Under the pieces are notes generated by a model. The model had not been told where the DNA came from. It searched no databases and was given only the letters and a program-made list of their open reading frames with translations. A stretch of DNA of 30,746 nucleotides. Source: Tissierellales bacterium. Its GTDB lineage: Bacteria; Bacillota; Clostridia; Tissierellales; Tissierellaceae. Of the stretch, positions 22,270 through 30,305 are shown piece by piece. The translations under genes and the position numbers were made by a program. How positions within the stretch are numbered: the first letter of the stretch is position 1; every line of letters begins with the position of its first letter. Location: positions 1 through 30,746 of the forward strand of contig JASLBE010000012.1 in NCBI GenBank assembly GCA_030146705.1, given 5' to 3'.

Positions 22270-23442
22270 TTGAAAATAGAATGGAATAAAAAATATGCCA
22301 CTATAGCTGTTTATTCTTTAATAGTTATATTTTTAAGCATAGTTTTTTATCAAATAACATCACAAATGAATATTTTTAAATCCAGGGTTACAAGCTCCCT
22401 TAGAATTTTTAATCCCTTTATAATTGGAGGAGTAATGGCCTATTTATTTAACTTTATTATGAAGTTTTATGAAGATAGGATTTTATTAAGTAAAAAATTT
22501 AAACCTGTTTTTGGGAAGAATAATAAACTAAAGAGGATAGTAGGCCTACTTACTACTTATATTACTGTCCTACTAATTCTTTATATATTTTCAAACTTTA
22601 TATTCCCTCAGATAATAGCTAGTATATCCGGACTTGTAAATAATATTCCCTACTATATTGAAGAAACAAGCGACCTTTTAATAGATATAAATAAAAGGTT
22701 GTCTTTAAGCAAGGAATACTCAGACATAATAATAAAAAAATGGGATGAGTTTTTACAAACAGGCCTAGACTTTGTAACTAATTTAATTCCTAAGTTTGCT
22801 AACTTTATAAAAAATATTATCTCCAGCCTATGGAATGTAATCTTAGGGGTCATAGTTTCTATATATATCCTAATGGATAAGGAGAAATTTATAGGACTGG
22901 GAAAGAAGATTTTAGCAGCAAGTTTTTCCCAGGACCAATATAGGAAAACAGCGAATTTAATCAAGAGGGCCCATAATATTTTTAGTAAGTTTATAGGGGG
23001 CAAGATCTTAGATTCAGTAATAATTGGTATCTTAACCTTTATAATCTTAAAGCTTGTAAAGATGCCATTTACAATCCTAGTATCCTTTATAGTTGGCTTA
23101 ACTAATATAATTCCATTTTTTGGACCCTTTATTGGTGCAGTACCATCTTTTATAATAATTTTATTTGAGTCACCAGTAAAGGCCCTATGGTTTATCTTGA
23201 TTATAATAATAATCCAGCAAATTGATGGGAATATTATTGGACCAAAAATTTTGGGAGATTCCCTTGGCATATCAGCCTTTTGGATCCTATTTTCCCTACT
23301 GGTAACAGGCAAGCTTTTTGGATTTATTGGTCTTGTAATAGGAGTTCCACTTTTTACATTGATTTATTCCATAGTAAAAGATATAGTAGAAAATAGGCTG
23401 AGGAAAAAAGGCCTACCAGTAGAAACTAAGGATTATGAATAA
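22270..23442 (+). CDS. AI-2E family transporter (YtvI/PerM, UPF0118)
   Basis: This 390-residue protein has the AI-2E layout. Two N-terminal membrane segments come first (after WNKKYATIAVYSL and at FIIGGVMAYLFNFIM). A third precedes a long amphipathic stretch, about residues 110-180. Four to five C-terminal segments follow. The most conserved block is seen at FIVGLTNIIPFFGPFIGAVP near residue 280, then IIQQIDGNIIGPKILGDSLG. Named after E. coli TqsA, the family also includes Na+/H+ antiporters and permeases of unknown cargo, so quorum-signal export should not be assumed. The start is TTG 22270, 6 bases after GAGGAGGG. The small membrane protein that follows begins just after its stop. Confidence 0.88.
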   Translation: MKIEWNKKYATIAVYSLIVIFLSIVFYQITSQMNIFKSRVTSSLRIFNPFIIGGVMAYLFNFIMKFYEDRILLSKKFKPVFGKNNKLKRIVGLLTTYITVLLILYIFSNFIFPQIIASISGLVNNIPYYIEETSDLLIDINKRLSLSKEYSDIIIKKWDEFLQTGLDFVTNLIPKFANFIKNIISSLWNVILGVIVSIYILMDKEKFIGLGKKILAASFSQDQYRKTANLIKRAHNIFSKFIGGKILDSVIIGILTFIILKLVKMPFTILVSFIVGLTNIIPFFGPFIGAVPSFIIILFESPVKALWFILIIIIIQQIDGNIIGPKILGDSLGISAFWILFSLLVTGKLFGFIGLVIGVPLFTLIYSIVKDIVENRLRKKGLPVETKDYE

Positions 23443-23473
23443 GAGGTGTAAAATATTTAGTAGGGAGGGATTT

Positions 23474-23833
23474 ATGACGTTTTTAGCTTGTTTAAAAGAA
23501 AATAAGGTCATCTTAATTTTAAGCCTAGTAGTATTGGCTGTCTTAAACAGCTTGTTTTATAGGCTTGGAATGGACCTAGTTAATATAAGTTTAATTACAA
23601 TTTCATACCTACTAGTGCTACTAGTAGCTAGCTACCTTATTTATATTAAGAAGAAGGCCTATTTGGATCTTGTAGTAAATATTTGTGAAGAAACTAATGA
23701 TAGTGAGGCCTTACTAGAAGTTTTATCTAAAATTAGGCTTACAGAGAAAAAGCTTTATAGGAGAATTGTTGAGAATATAGATAGGGGAAGCTTGGAAATA
23801 AATATAGATATAAGAAATAATAATTACAAGTAA
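23474..23833 (+). CDS. Small membrane protein of unknown function
   Basis: This protein has 119 residues from ATG 23474. Two hydrophobic segments sit at about residues 13-27 (VILILSLVVLAVL) and 38-57 (ISLITISYLLVLLVASYLI). A cytoplasmic tail rich in charged residues follows, with two helical heptad-like stretches (LVVNICEETNDSEALLEVL, then KIRLTEKKLYRRIVENI). An in-frame ATG at 23435 would overlap the preceding gene by 8 bases but has no usable ribosome site, whereas GGGAGGGA (23463-23470) precedes 23474. I do not recognise a family. It ends exactly at a strong terminator, so it is the last gene of the patB-to-AI-2E run. Confidence 0.6.
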   Translation: MTFLACLKENKVILILSLVVLAVLNSLFYRLGMDLVNISLITISYLLVLLVASYLIYIKKKAYLDLVVNICEETNDSEALLEVLSKIRLTEKKLYRRIVENIDRGSLEINIDIRNNNYK

Positions 23834-23863
23834 AAGAGTCCTAGTTAAACTAGGGCTCTTTTT
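23833..23863 (+). terminator. Rho-independent terminator closing the patB-sirtuin-AI-2E run
   Basis: A 12-bp stem (23833-23844 with 23850-23861, one G-U wobble) closes a TTAAA loop and runs into Ts. The left arm begins on the last base of the stop codon. Confidence 0.83.
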
Positions 23864-24005
23864 ATAGTTGCCTAAAATTGGACTAGGAGAAAATACTTAA
23901 ATATGGTAAACTATATACAAGAATATTTATTATATTCAGAAATTTTAGAATTTAGCAAATACCGTTAGGTTAGATAGGCTTAAACTAGTTAAGGAGGCGT
24001 TTTAT

Positions 24006-26078
24006 ATGAATTTATATTCGGCTGAGAACATCAGGAATGTTGCTTTATTAGGACACAGTAGTAGTGGAAAGACTACTTTAACAGAAGCACTTTTATTTGC
24101 AACAGGCGTATTATCAAGGCAGGGGTCTGTTCAAGATGGTAATACTGTGTCAGACTTTTCTGATGAGGAAATAGCTAGAGAAGTTTCTATAGGAACAACA
24201 TCCATACCCTTAGAGTATAAGGGAATAAAGTATAATTTCTTAGATACACCAGGATATTTTGATTTCATAGGGGAGATGTATGGGGCCAAAAGAGCATCTG
24301 AAAGTACGGTCTTAATAATTGATGCTGCATCTGGAGTCCAAGTTGGAACAGAAAAGGCCTGGAAAAACTTAGAAAAATATAATACACCTAGGCTTATATT
24401 CTTAAATAAAATGGACAGGGAAGACATAGACTTTAAGGAGCTACTTAGTGAAATAAGGGAAGGTCTTGGTAGCAAGATTTTGCCTTTTGCAATTCCACTG
24501 GACAGTGATAAGGATGAATTTAACGGGTTTATAGATATATTAAATGAAAAAAAATATACTTACAAAAATAAGCTAGCAGAGGTTGAGGACCTACCAGAAG
24601 AATATAGGGAAAGGGTAGGAGAGATTAGGAATGAGATTGATGAAAAAATAGCTGAAACTAGTGAGGAACTTTTGGAAAAATATTTTGATGGAGAGCCCTT
24701 TACTAGGGAAGAAGAAATAGAAGGAATAGAAAAAGCTATTCTTCAAGGAGACTTGGTTCCTCTTATTATGGGCTCTGCAGAAGAATGTAAGGGAATGGAT
24801 TTTCTCCTAGATATAATTAGGGACTTACTACCATCTCCTCTGGCAATAGAAAATCCTGTAGGCCTTGTAGATGGGGAAGAAATAGCCCTAGGCAAGGGAG
24901 AGGACCAACCTTTTTCAGCAGTTATTTTTAAGACCATAGTAGATCCATATATAGGGAAACTATCCTTGTTTAGGGTCTTGTCAGGTAGCCTTGAAAATAC
25001 AAGTGAAGTTTATAATTCTACCAAGGATATTAAGGAAAGGGTTGGAGGAATCTTTAGCCTAAGGGGCAAGGAGCAAATTCCTATTAAGAAGGTTGTAGCT
25101 GGAGATATAGCGGCAGTTTCTAGGCTTAACAATACGGAAACGGGAGATAGCTTATCTGATGAGGAAAACCCTATTGTTTATGAAACAATTGAATATCCTA
25201 AACCAACTTTATATTCTGGTGTCAGGGCAAAGAGTAGAGAGGATGAAGATAAGCTAGGCAGTTCTTTACAAAAACTTAGGGAAGAGGACCCTACTTTTAC
25301 AATAGAAAGAAATGAAGAAACCCGCCAGCTTTTAATTGGTGGCCAAGGAAATATGCAGATAAGGGCAATAATAGATAAGCTTAAAAATAAGTTTGATGTA
25401 GAAGTGGATTTAGAAACACCAAGAATAGCCTATAGGGAAACTATTAAGGGGGTTTCCGATGTTCAAGGGAGGCACAAGAAACAATCTGGTGGAGCTGGGC
25501 AGTATGGCGATGTTCATATTAGGTTTGAACCTTGTGATGAAGAGTTTTTATTTGAGGAAGAGGTATTTGGTGGATCGGTTCCAAAAAATTATTTCCCAGC
25601 AGTAGAAAAGGGGATAGATGAGTCTAGGAGTGAAGGGGTTTTGGCTGGCTATCCAGTTGTAAACTTTAAGGCTGTACTCCACGATGGTTCCCACCATCCA
25701 GTAGACTCAAATGAAATGGCCTTTAAAATTGCGGCTTCTATGGCCTTTAAAAAAGGTATGGAAGAGGCAAAACCAATCCTTTTAGAGCCTATAATGGCTG
25801 TTGAAATAATAATTCCTGAAGAATATATGGGAGAGATTATGGGGGATATGAATAAGAGGAGGGGAAGAATCTTAGGTATGGAGCAGGATGGTGAAGGTAA
25901 TCAAATAGTTAGTGCAGAAGCTCCACACTCTGAACTTTTTGAGTATGCCATAGACTTAAAGGCTATGACCCAGTCTAGGGGAATTTTTCAAATGGAATTT
26001 TTAAGGTATGAGGAAGTTCCAAGGGATATAGCTGAAAAAATAATTGAAGCAAGTAAGGGAGAAAAATTAGAAAGTTAG
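24006..26078 (+). CDS. Elongation factor G-like GTPase (EF-G-2 type)
   Basis: This 690-residue translational GTPase has full EF-G architecture. G1 is GHSSSGKTTL (16-25), where EF-G proper has GHIDAGKTT. G3 is DTPGYFDF (80-87), and G4 is NKMD (134-137). Domain II starts near residue 300 (QPFSAVIFKTIVDPYIGKL), domain III near 395, domain IV at SDVQGRHKKQSGGAGQYGDV and domain V at EPIMAVEIIIPEEY. Tyr84 replaces the His that activates water in EF-G and EF-Tu; related EF-G-2 proteins (for example in Thermus) share this. Such paralogues are not the main translocase and their role is unclear. AAGGAGG precedes ATG 24006, and a strong terminator follows. It is monocistronic. Confidence 0.88.
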   Translation: MNLYSAENIRNVALLGHSSSGKTTLTEALLFATGVLSRQGSVQDGNTVSDFSDEEIAREVSIGTTSIPLEYKGIKYNFLDTPGYFDFIGEMYGAKRASESTVLIIDAASGVQVGTEKAWKNLEKYNTPRLIFLNKMDREDIDFKELLSEIREGLGSKILPFAIPLDSDKDEFNGFIDILNEKKYTYKNKLAEVEDLPEEYRERVGEIRNEIDEKIAETSEELLEKYFDGEPFTREEEIEGIEKAILQGDLVPLIMGSAEECKGMDFLLDIIRDLLPSPLAIENPVGLVDGEEIALGKGEDQPFSAVIFKTIVDPYIGKLSLFRVLSGSLENTSEVYNSTKDIKERVGGIFSLRGKEQIPIKKVVAGDIAAVSRLNNTETGDSLSDEENPIVYETIEYPKPTLYSGVRAKSREDEDKLGSSLQKLREEDPTFTIERNEETRQLLIGGQGNMQIRAIIDKLKNKFDVEVDLETPRIAYRETIKGVSDVQGRHKKQSGGAGQYGDVHIRFEPCDEEFLFEEEVFGGSVPKNYFPAVEKGIDESRSEGVLAGYPVVNFKAVLHDGSHHPVDSNEMAFKIAASMAFKKGMEEAKPILLEPIMAVEIIIPEEYMGEIMGDMNKRRGRILGMEQDGEGNQIVSAEAPHSELFEYAIDLKAMTQSRGIFQMEFLRYEEVPRDIAEKIIEASKGEKLES

Positions 26079-26088
26079 GCTTGTAATA

Positions 26089-26121
26089 AAAAAACAGTAG
26101 GATCCAGTCCTACTGTTTTTT
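26089..26121 (+). terminator. Rho-independent terminator of the EF-G-like gene
   Basis: A perfect 14-bp stem (26089-26102 with 26108-26121, loop TCCAG) has an A-rich left arm and T-rich right arm. A second T-run lies 6 bases on. Confidence 0.92.
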
Positions 26122-26144
26122 AGTGTATTTTTTTTTAATAGGGG

Positions 26145-26150
26145 TATAAT
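26145..26150 (+). promoter_or_regulatory. Candidate -10 of the mcsA-mcsB-clpC operon
   Basis: A perfect TATAAT lies 32 bases before the mcsA start codon. The -35 region falls in the T-run of the previous terminator and does not match consensus. I see no CtsR-type direct repeat (GGTCAAA) and no CIRCE element in the 60-base leader. Confidence 0.4.
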
Positions 26151-26182
26151 TTTATTATGAAGTTCTACAGGAGGTGTGGAAA

Positions 26183-26704
26183 ATGTTATGTCAATCATGT
26201 AATAAAAATGAAGCAACAATTCATTTTACAAAGATTATAAATGGAAGTATGGAGGAAAGGCATATCTGTGAAGATTGTGCGAAACTTGAGTCTGAAATAG
26301 GTTTTACTATGCCTATGTCCCTAAGTGATTTTTTTGGGGGGCTTTTGGACTATGGACAAAAAGAAGAGGGGGACTTAGATGAAAAGGTTTGCCCAAAATG
26401 TGGAATAACCTACAATAGACTCTTATCTTCAGGTAAGTTTGGTTGCTCTAAGTGTTTTGAAACTTTTGAGAGGGATATTTCTTCTCTTTTAAAAAATATT
26501 CATGGGCATGATGAGCATATAGGCAAAATCCCATCAAAGAGTAGTGAAAAACTTAAGTACAGGAAGGAAAAGGATAGGCTAGAGGTGCTTTTGAACCAGG
26601 CAATTACAAATGAAGAATTTGAGTTGGCTGCTAAATATAGAGATGAGATAAAAGAGATAGATGAAAAAATGAAGTCTATAGGAAAAAATATAGACGAACA
26701 ATAG
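26183..26704 (+). CDS. mcsA: McsA, zinc-binding activator of the McsB arginine kinase
   Basis: This 173-residue protein has four Cys-x-x-Cys pairs at 3/6, 29/32, 70/73 and 88/91, so two zinc modules. A C-terminal UvrB/UvrC-type coiled motif follows (about residues 128-165, with AITNEEFELAAKYRDEI). McsA binds McsB, activates its kinase activity and couples it to ClpC. I chose ATG 26183, 8 bases after AGGAGG (26169-26174). A GTG at 26174 overlaps that site, so it cannot be the start. The order mcsA-mcsB-clpC is the classical one of Firmicutes, except that ctsR, which normally leads, is absent and replaced by a terminator and an EF-G paralogue. Confidence 0.93.
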   Translation: MLCQSCNKNEATIHFTKIINGSMEERHICEDCAKLESEIGFTMPMSLSDFFGGLLDYGQKEEGDLDEKVCPKCGITYNRLLSSGKFGCSKCFETFERDISSLLKNIHGHDEHIGKIPSKSSEKLKYRKEKDRLEVLLNQAITNEEFELAAKYRDEIKEIDEKMKSIGKNIDEQ

Positions 26705-26716
26705 GTGGGTGATTTT

Positions 26717-27736
26717 TTGACTGAACTAGATAAATATGGAAGGATTGAGGACATAGTTATTAGTAGCAGGATTAGGATTGCTAGAAATATTGATAAGTAC
26801 AAGTTTCCCCAATCTATGAATGTTAAGGAGGCCAATTCTTTAACTGGAGAAATGCTAGAAATAATGGCAGGATCTGATGATAGGTATGACTTCCATAAGA
26901 TTAAAGATTTAACAACTACAGAAAAGACCTCCCTAGTGGAGGACCACTTAATTAGCCCTGCTCTTTATAGGGCTAATTTAAGGGGGGGATTTTTCTTAAG
27001 GGATGACAAGAAAGTTACCCTTATGATAAATGAGGAGGACCATCTTAGGATACAGGCCCTATTTCCTGGGTTTAATCTTAGGGAAAGCTGGAAGACTGCT
27101 TCAGAACTAGATGACTATATTGAATCTAAGATAGGCTATGCCTTTCATGAAAAGTTTGGCTACTTGACTTCTTGTCCAACTAATGTTGGAACAGGCTTAA
27201 GAGCCTCTATTATGGTCCACCTACCAGCTATAAAGCTAACTAATAATTTAAAGGAATTAGTTGAAATCTTAAGGAAGGTGGGGCTTACCTTAAGGGGGCT
27301 TTATGGAGAAGGAAGTAAGGGTTTTGGCTCCCTGTATCAAATATCCAACCAAACTACTCTAGGTCAAAGTGAAGAGGAGATAATTGATAAGTTGGAAAAG
27401 ATAGTACTTCAAGTTATAGATAGGGAAAGGTCTACTAGGAAATTTTTAATGGACAAGGGTAGGATCAGTCTAGAGGATAAAATAATTAGGTCTTATGGTC
27501 TTTTAAACTATAATAGGAAGATTAATACTGAGGAGGCTATGACCTATATTTCTGATGTTAAACTAGGGATGGACCTAGGGATTTTAGAGGGAACTAGTAG
27601 TGAAAGTTTAAAGGAACTAACAATAGATATCCAGCCAGGAAAAATCCAGTGCAGGTTGGAAAAAGAGTTGAATAAGAAGGAAAGAGATATAGAAAGAAGT
27701 AATTATATTAGGGAATTTTTAAAGAAGGAGGAATAA
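26717..27736 (+). CDS. mcsB: McsB, protein arginine kinase
   Basis: This 339-residue member of the phosphagen (ATP:guanido) kinase fold lacks the N-terminal helical domain of creatine kinase. Visible are the nucleotide-binding arginines in VISSRIRIARN (14-24), NEEDHLRIQALFPG (105-118) and the signature SCPTNVGTGLRAS with Cys153. McsB phosphorylates arginines in misfolded proteins and marks them for ClpC-ClpP. I prefer TTG 26717, 8 bases after AGGTGG, over GTG 26705, which abuts the mcsA stop codon without a ribosome site; this choice is uncertain and adds or removes only four residues. One base separates its stop codon from the clpC start. Confidence 0.93.
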   Translation: MTELDKYGRIEDIVISSRIRIARNIDKYKFPQSMNVKEANSLTGEMLEIMAGSDDRYDFHKIKDLTTTEKTSLVEDHLISPALYRANLRGGFFLRDDKKVTLMINEEDHLRIQALFPGFNLRESWKTASELDDYIESKIGYAFHEKFGYLTSCPTNVGTGLRASIMVHLPAIKLTNNLKELVEILRKVGLTLRGLYGEGSKGFGSLYQISNQTTLGQSEEEIIDKLEKIVLQVIDRERSTRKFLMDKGRISLEDKIIRSYGLLNYNRKINTEEAMTYISDVKLGMDLGILEGTSSESLKELTIDIQPGKIQCRLEKELNKKERDIERSNYIREFLKKEE

Positions 27737-27737
27737 A

Positions 27738-30182
27738 ATGTCGATGTTTGAAAGATTTACAGAAAGTGCCAGAAAGGTAATACTCCTTTCTCAAAAAGAA
27801 GCTAAAAATTTAAAGCATAACTATATTGGGACTGAGCATTTACTTTTAGGTCTTTTGGCAGAGGGTGATGGTTTGGCTTCCAAGGTTTTAAAGGAGAGAA
27901 ATATAACCCTAGAAAGGGCAAGACAAGAAGTTATAAAAGTTTTAGGCCAGGTTCCTGATTCAGAGGAAGATATTGAAATTTTAGGCTATACTCCAAGGAC
28001 TAAGAGGATTTTTGAATTGGCAATTGTCCAAGCTAGGGACCTGAAAAATAACTATGTTGGAACAGAGCACCTACTTTTAGGCCTAATAGAAGAGAATGAA
28101 GGGGTGGCTATAGTTGTTTTAAATAGGCTAGGCTTAAACTTAAAGGAACTTAGGGGAAGCATTTTAAATGTGGCTGAGGGCTACAACCCTAAACATTCCA
28201 ATAAGTCATCCCAAGCTGTTGAAACTCCTAATTTAGATAATTATGGAATAGACTTAAATAAGGAGGCTGAAGCTGGAAATATAGACCCTATTATTGGAAG
28301 GGAAAAGGAAATAGAAAGGGTTATTCAGGTTTTAAGTAGGAGGACTAAGAATAATCCAGTTTTAATTGGGGAACCAGGTGTTGGAAAAACTGCCATAGCT
28401 GAAGGTTTGGCCCAAAAAATTGTAGAGGGGGAAGTTCCATCTGTAGTTGAAAACAAGAGGGTTATTTCCTTAAACCTTTCTAGTATGATAGCTGGTGCAA
28501 AGTATAGGGGAGAGTTTGAGGAAAGGCTAAAGGGTGTTTTAGAGGAACTTAAAAATGCTGGAGATGTGATACTTTTTATAGATGAACTCCATACAATAGT
28601 AGGAGCTGGAGCAGCAGAAGGAGCAATGGATGCTTCTAATATTTTAAAACCAACCTTGGCCAGGGGAGATATCCAAATAATTGGTGCTACAACTATTGAT
28701 GAATATAGGAAGCATATAGAAAAAGATTCTGCCCTTGAAAGAAGGCTTCAACCTATTTATGTTGATGAACCAAATGTTGAGGATAGTATAGTGATTCTTA
28801 AGGGTCTAAGAGATAAGTATGAGGCCCACCATAAGGTTAAGATTACTGATGATGCCATAGAGGCTGCAGCTGAACTATCCCATAGGTATATAGCAGATAG
28901 GTTCTTGCCAGACAAGGCAATAGACTTAATAGATGAGGCGGCATCTAAGGTTAGGATTGCAGCAGATACAACTCCATCTGGAGTCAAGGAATTAGAAAAC
29001 AGGTTGGAAGAGCTAGCCCAAGAAAAAGAAGAGGCTATAAATACTCAAAATTATGAGAAGGCTGCAAGAGTAAGGGATGAGGAGCAGGAAATAAAACGTA
29101 AATTGGAAGATAATAAGACTGAGTGGAGCAGGGATAGGAAGGTTACCAACCTAAAAATTTCTTATGATGAAATAGCAGAAATTGTTTCTGATTGGACAGG
29201 TATTCCAGTTACTAGGATGAATGAAGAAGAAAGTAAAAGACTTTTAAAATTAGAAGAAAAAATCCATGAAAAGGTAATTGGACAAGACCAGGCTGTAAAG
29301 GCAGTTTCAAAAGCAGTTAGGAGGGCTAGGGTTGGACTTAAAGACCCTAATAAACCAGTTGGAACCTTTATATTTGTTGGACCTACTGGTGTTGGAAAAA
29401 CTCATTTGGCCAAGGCTTTAGCAGAAGAGCTATTTGGCGATGAAGATTCTATGATTAGGATAGATATGTCTGAGTATATGGAGAAACATTCAGTTTCTAA
29501 ACTTGTTGGATCACCTCCTGGATATGTAGGACATGATGATGGTGGACAACTTACAGAGGCAGTTAGGAGGAGGCCGTATTCAGTTATCCTCTTAGATGAG
29601 ATTGAAAAGGCCCATCCTGATGTATTTAATATACTACTACAAATCTTAGATGATGGTAGGTTAACAGACTCTAAGGGTAGGACTGTAGATTTTAAAAATA
29701 CAGTGATTATATTAACTTCTAATGTTGGAGCTACTAGTATTAAGAAGCAAAATGTAATAGGCTTTTCATCTGGAAGTTCAGATGAGGAAGAAGTTGAAGA
29801 ATATGAAAAAATGAAGGAAACTATTACAGAGGAGCTTAAAAGAACATTTAGGCCTGAATTTTTAAACAGGATTGATGAGGTCATAGTCTTCCATAACTTA
29901 AGGGAGGAAGACATAAAAGATATAGTAGACATTATGATGAAGGAGTTAGAAGAGAGACTTGCCAACCTGGATATTAAGGTTAGGGTTTCTGAAAAAACCA
30001 AGGAATTTATAGCCAAGAAAGGCTTTGATCCAGTTTATGGTGCTAGGCCATTGGAAAGGACCATTAGGAGAATGATCGAGGACCAAATGGCTGAGGAGCT
30101 TTTAAAGGGAAGTATTTCTAAGGATGATGAAATTTTAATAGATGTAGAAGATGGGAAATTAACTTTTAAAAAAACTGAATAG
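27738..30182 (+). CDS. clpC: ClpC, AAA+ unfoldase of the Clp protease
   Basis: This 814-residue Hsp100 protein has the order expected of ClpC. A double Clp N-domain spans about 5-150, with the repeats YIGTEHLLLGLL and YVGTEHLLLGLI. D1 has Walker A GEPGVGKT (211-218) and Walker B ILFIDELH. A UvrB/UvrC-type middle coiled region lies near 420-455. D2 has Walker A GPTGVGKT (548-555) and Walker B ILLDEIEK. Near residue 670 lies KKQNVIGFSSG, the type of loop that docks on ClpP. It unfolds arginine-phosphorylated and other substrates. AAGGAGG sits 6 bases before ATG 27738. A second in-frame ATG at 27744 is possible. It is the last gene of the operon and is followed by a strong hairpin. Confidence 0.96.
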   Translation: MSMFERFTESARKVILLSQKEAKNLKHNYIGTEHLLLGLLAEGDGLASKVLKERNITLERARQEVIKVLGQVPDSEEDIEILGYTPRTKRIFELAIVQARDLKNNYVGTEHLLLGLIEENEGVAIVVLNRLGLNLKELRGSILNVAEGYNPKHSNKSSQAVETPNLDNYGIDLNKEAEAGNIDPIIGREKEIERVIQVLSRRTKNNPVLIGEPGVGKTAIAEGLAQKIVEGEVPSVVENKRVISLNLSSMIAGAKYRGEFEERLKGVLEELKNAGDVILFIDELHTIVGAGAAEGAMDASNILKPTLARGDIQIIGATTIDEYRKHIEKDSALERRLQPIYVDEPNVEDSIVILKGLRDKYEAHHKVKITDDAIEAAAELSHRYIADRFLPDKAIDLIDEAASKVRIAADTTPSGVKELENRLEELAQEKEEAINTQNYEKAARVRDEEQEIKRKLEDNKTEWSRDRKVTNLKISYDEIAEIVSDWTGIPVTRMNEEESKRLLKLEEKIHEKVIGQDQAVKAVSKAVRRARVGLKDPNKPVGTFIFVGPTGVGKTHLAKALAEELFGDEDSMIRIDMSEYMEKHSVSKLVGSPPGYVGHDDGGQLTEAVRRRPYSVILLDEIEKAHPDVFNILLQILDDGRLTDSKGRTVDFKNTVIILTSNVGATSIKKQNVIGFSSGSSDEEEVEEYEKMKETITEELKRTFRPEFLNRIDEVIVFHNLREEDIKDIVDIMMKELEERLANLDIKVRVSEKTKEFIAKKGFDPVYGARPLERTIRRMIEDQMAEELLKGSISKDDEILIDVEDGKLTFKKTE

Positions 30183-30193
30183 TTTGTAGTATA

Positions 30194-30225
30194 ATGAAGT
30201 TAGCCTAATTTTAGGCTAACTTCAT
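30194..30225 (+). terminator. Terminator after clpC
   Basis: A perfect inverted repeat of up to 15 bp (30194-30208 with 30211-30225) is followed by TTGCTTTAATT. The innermost pairs must open to leave a loop of 4 to 8 bases. Confidence 0.78.
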
Positions 30226-30305
30226 TTGCTTTAATTAAGAAAAGCTTAATAAAATATATAGGGAAAATTAAATATATGGGGATATTATATAAATAAGGAG
30301 GAAGT

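Noticed and set aside
22653..23312. 219-codon open frame antisense to the AI-2E transporter gene
   Set aside because: The product is an Ile/Lys/Pro-rich shadow with no ribosome site or recognisable domain; the plus strand is clearly coding.
22270..23442. Autoinducer-2 exporter
   Set aside because: The family name is historical; many members transport sodium or unknown cargo, and no AI-2 genes are nearby.
29402..30016. 204-codon open frame antisense to clpC
   Set aside because: It mirrors the codon pattern of ClpC domain 2 and has a Ser/Ile-rich product without any domain.
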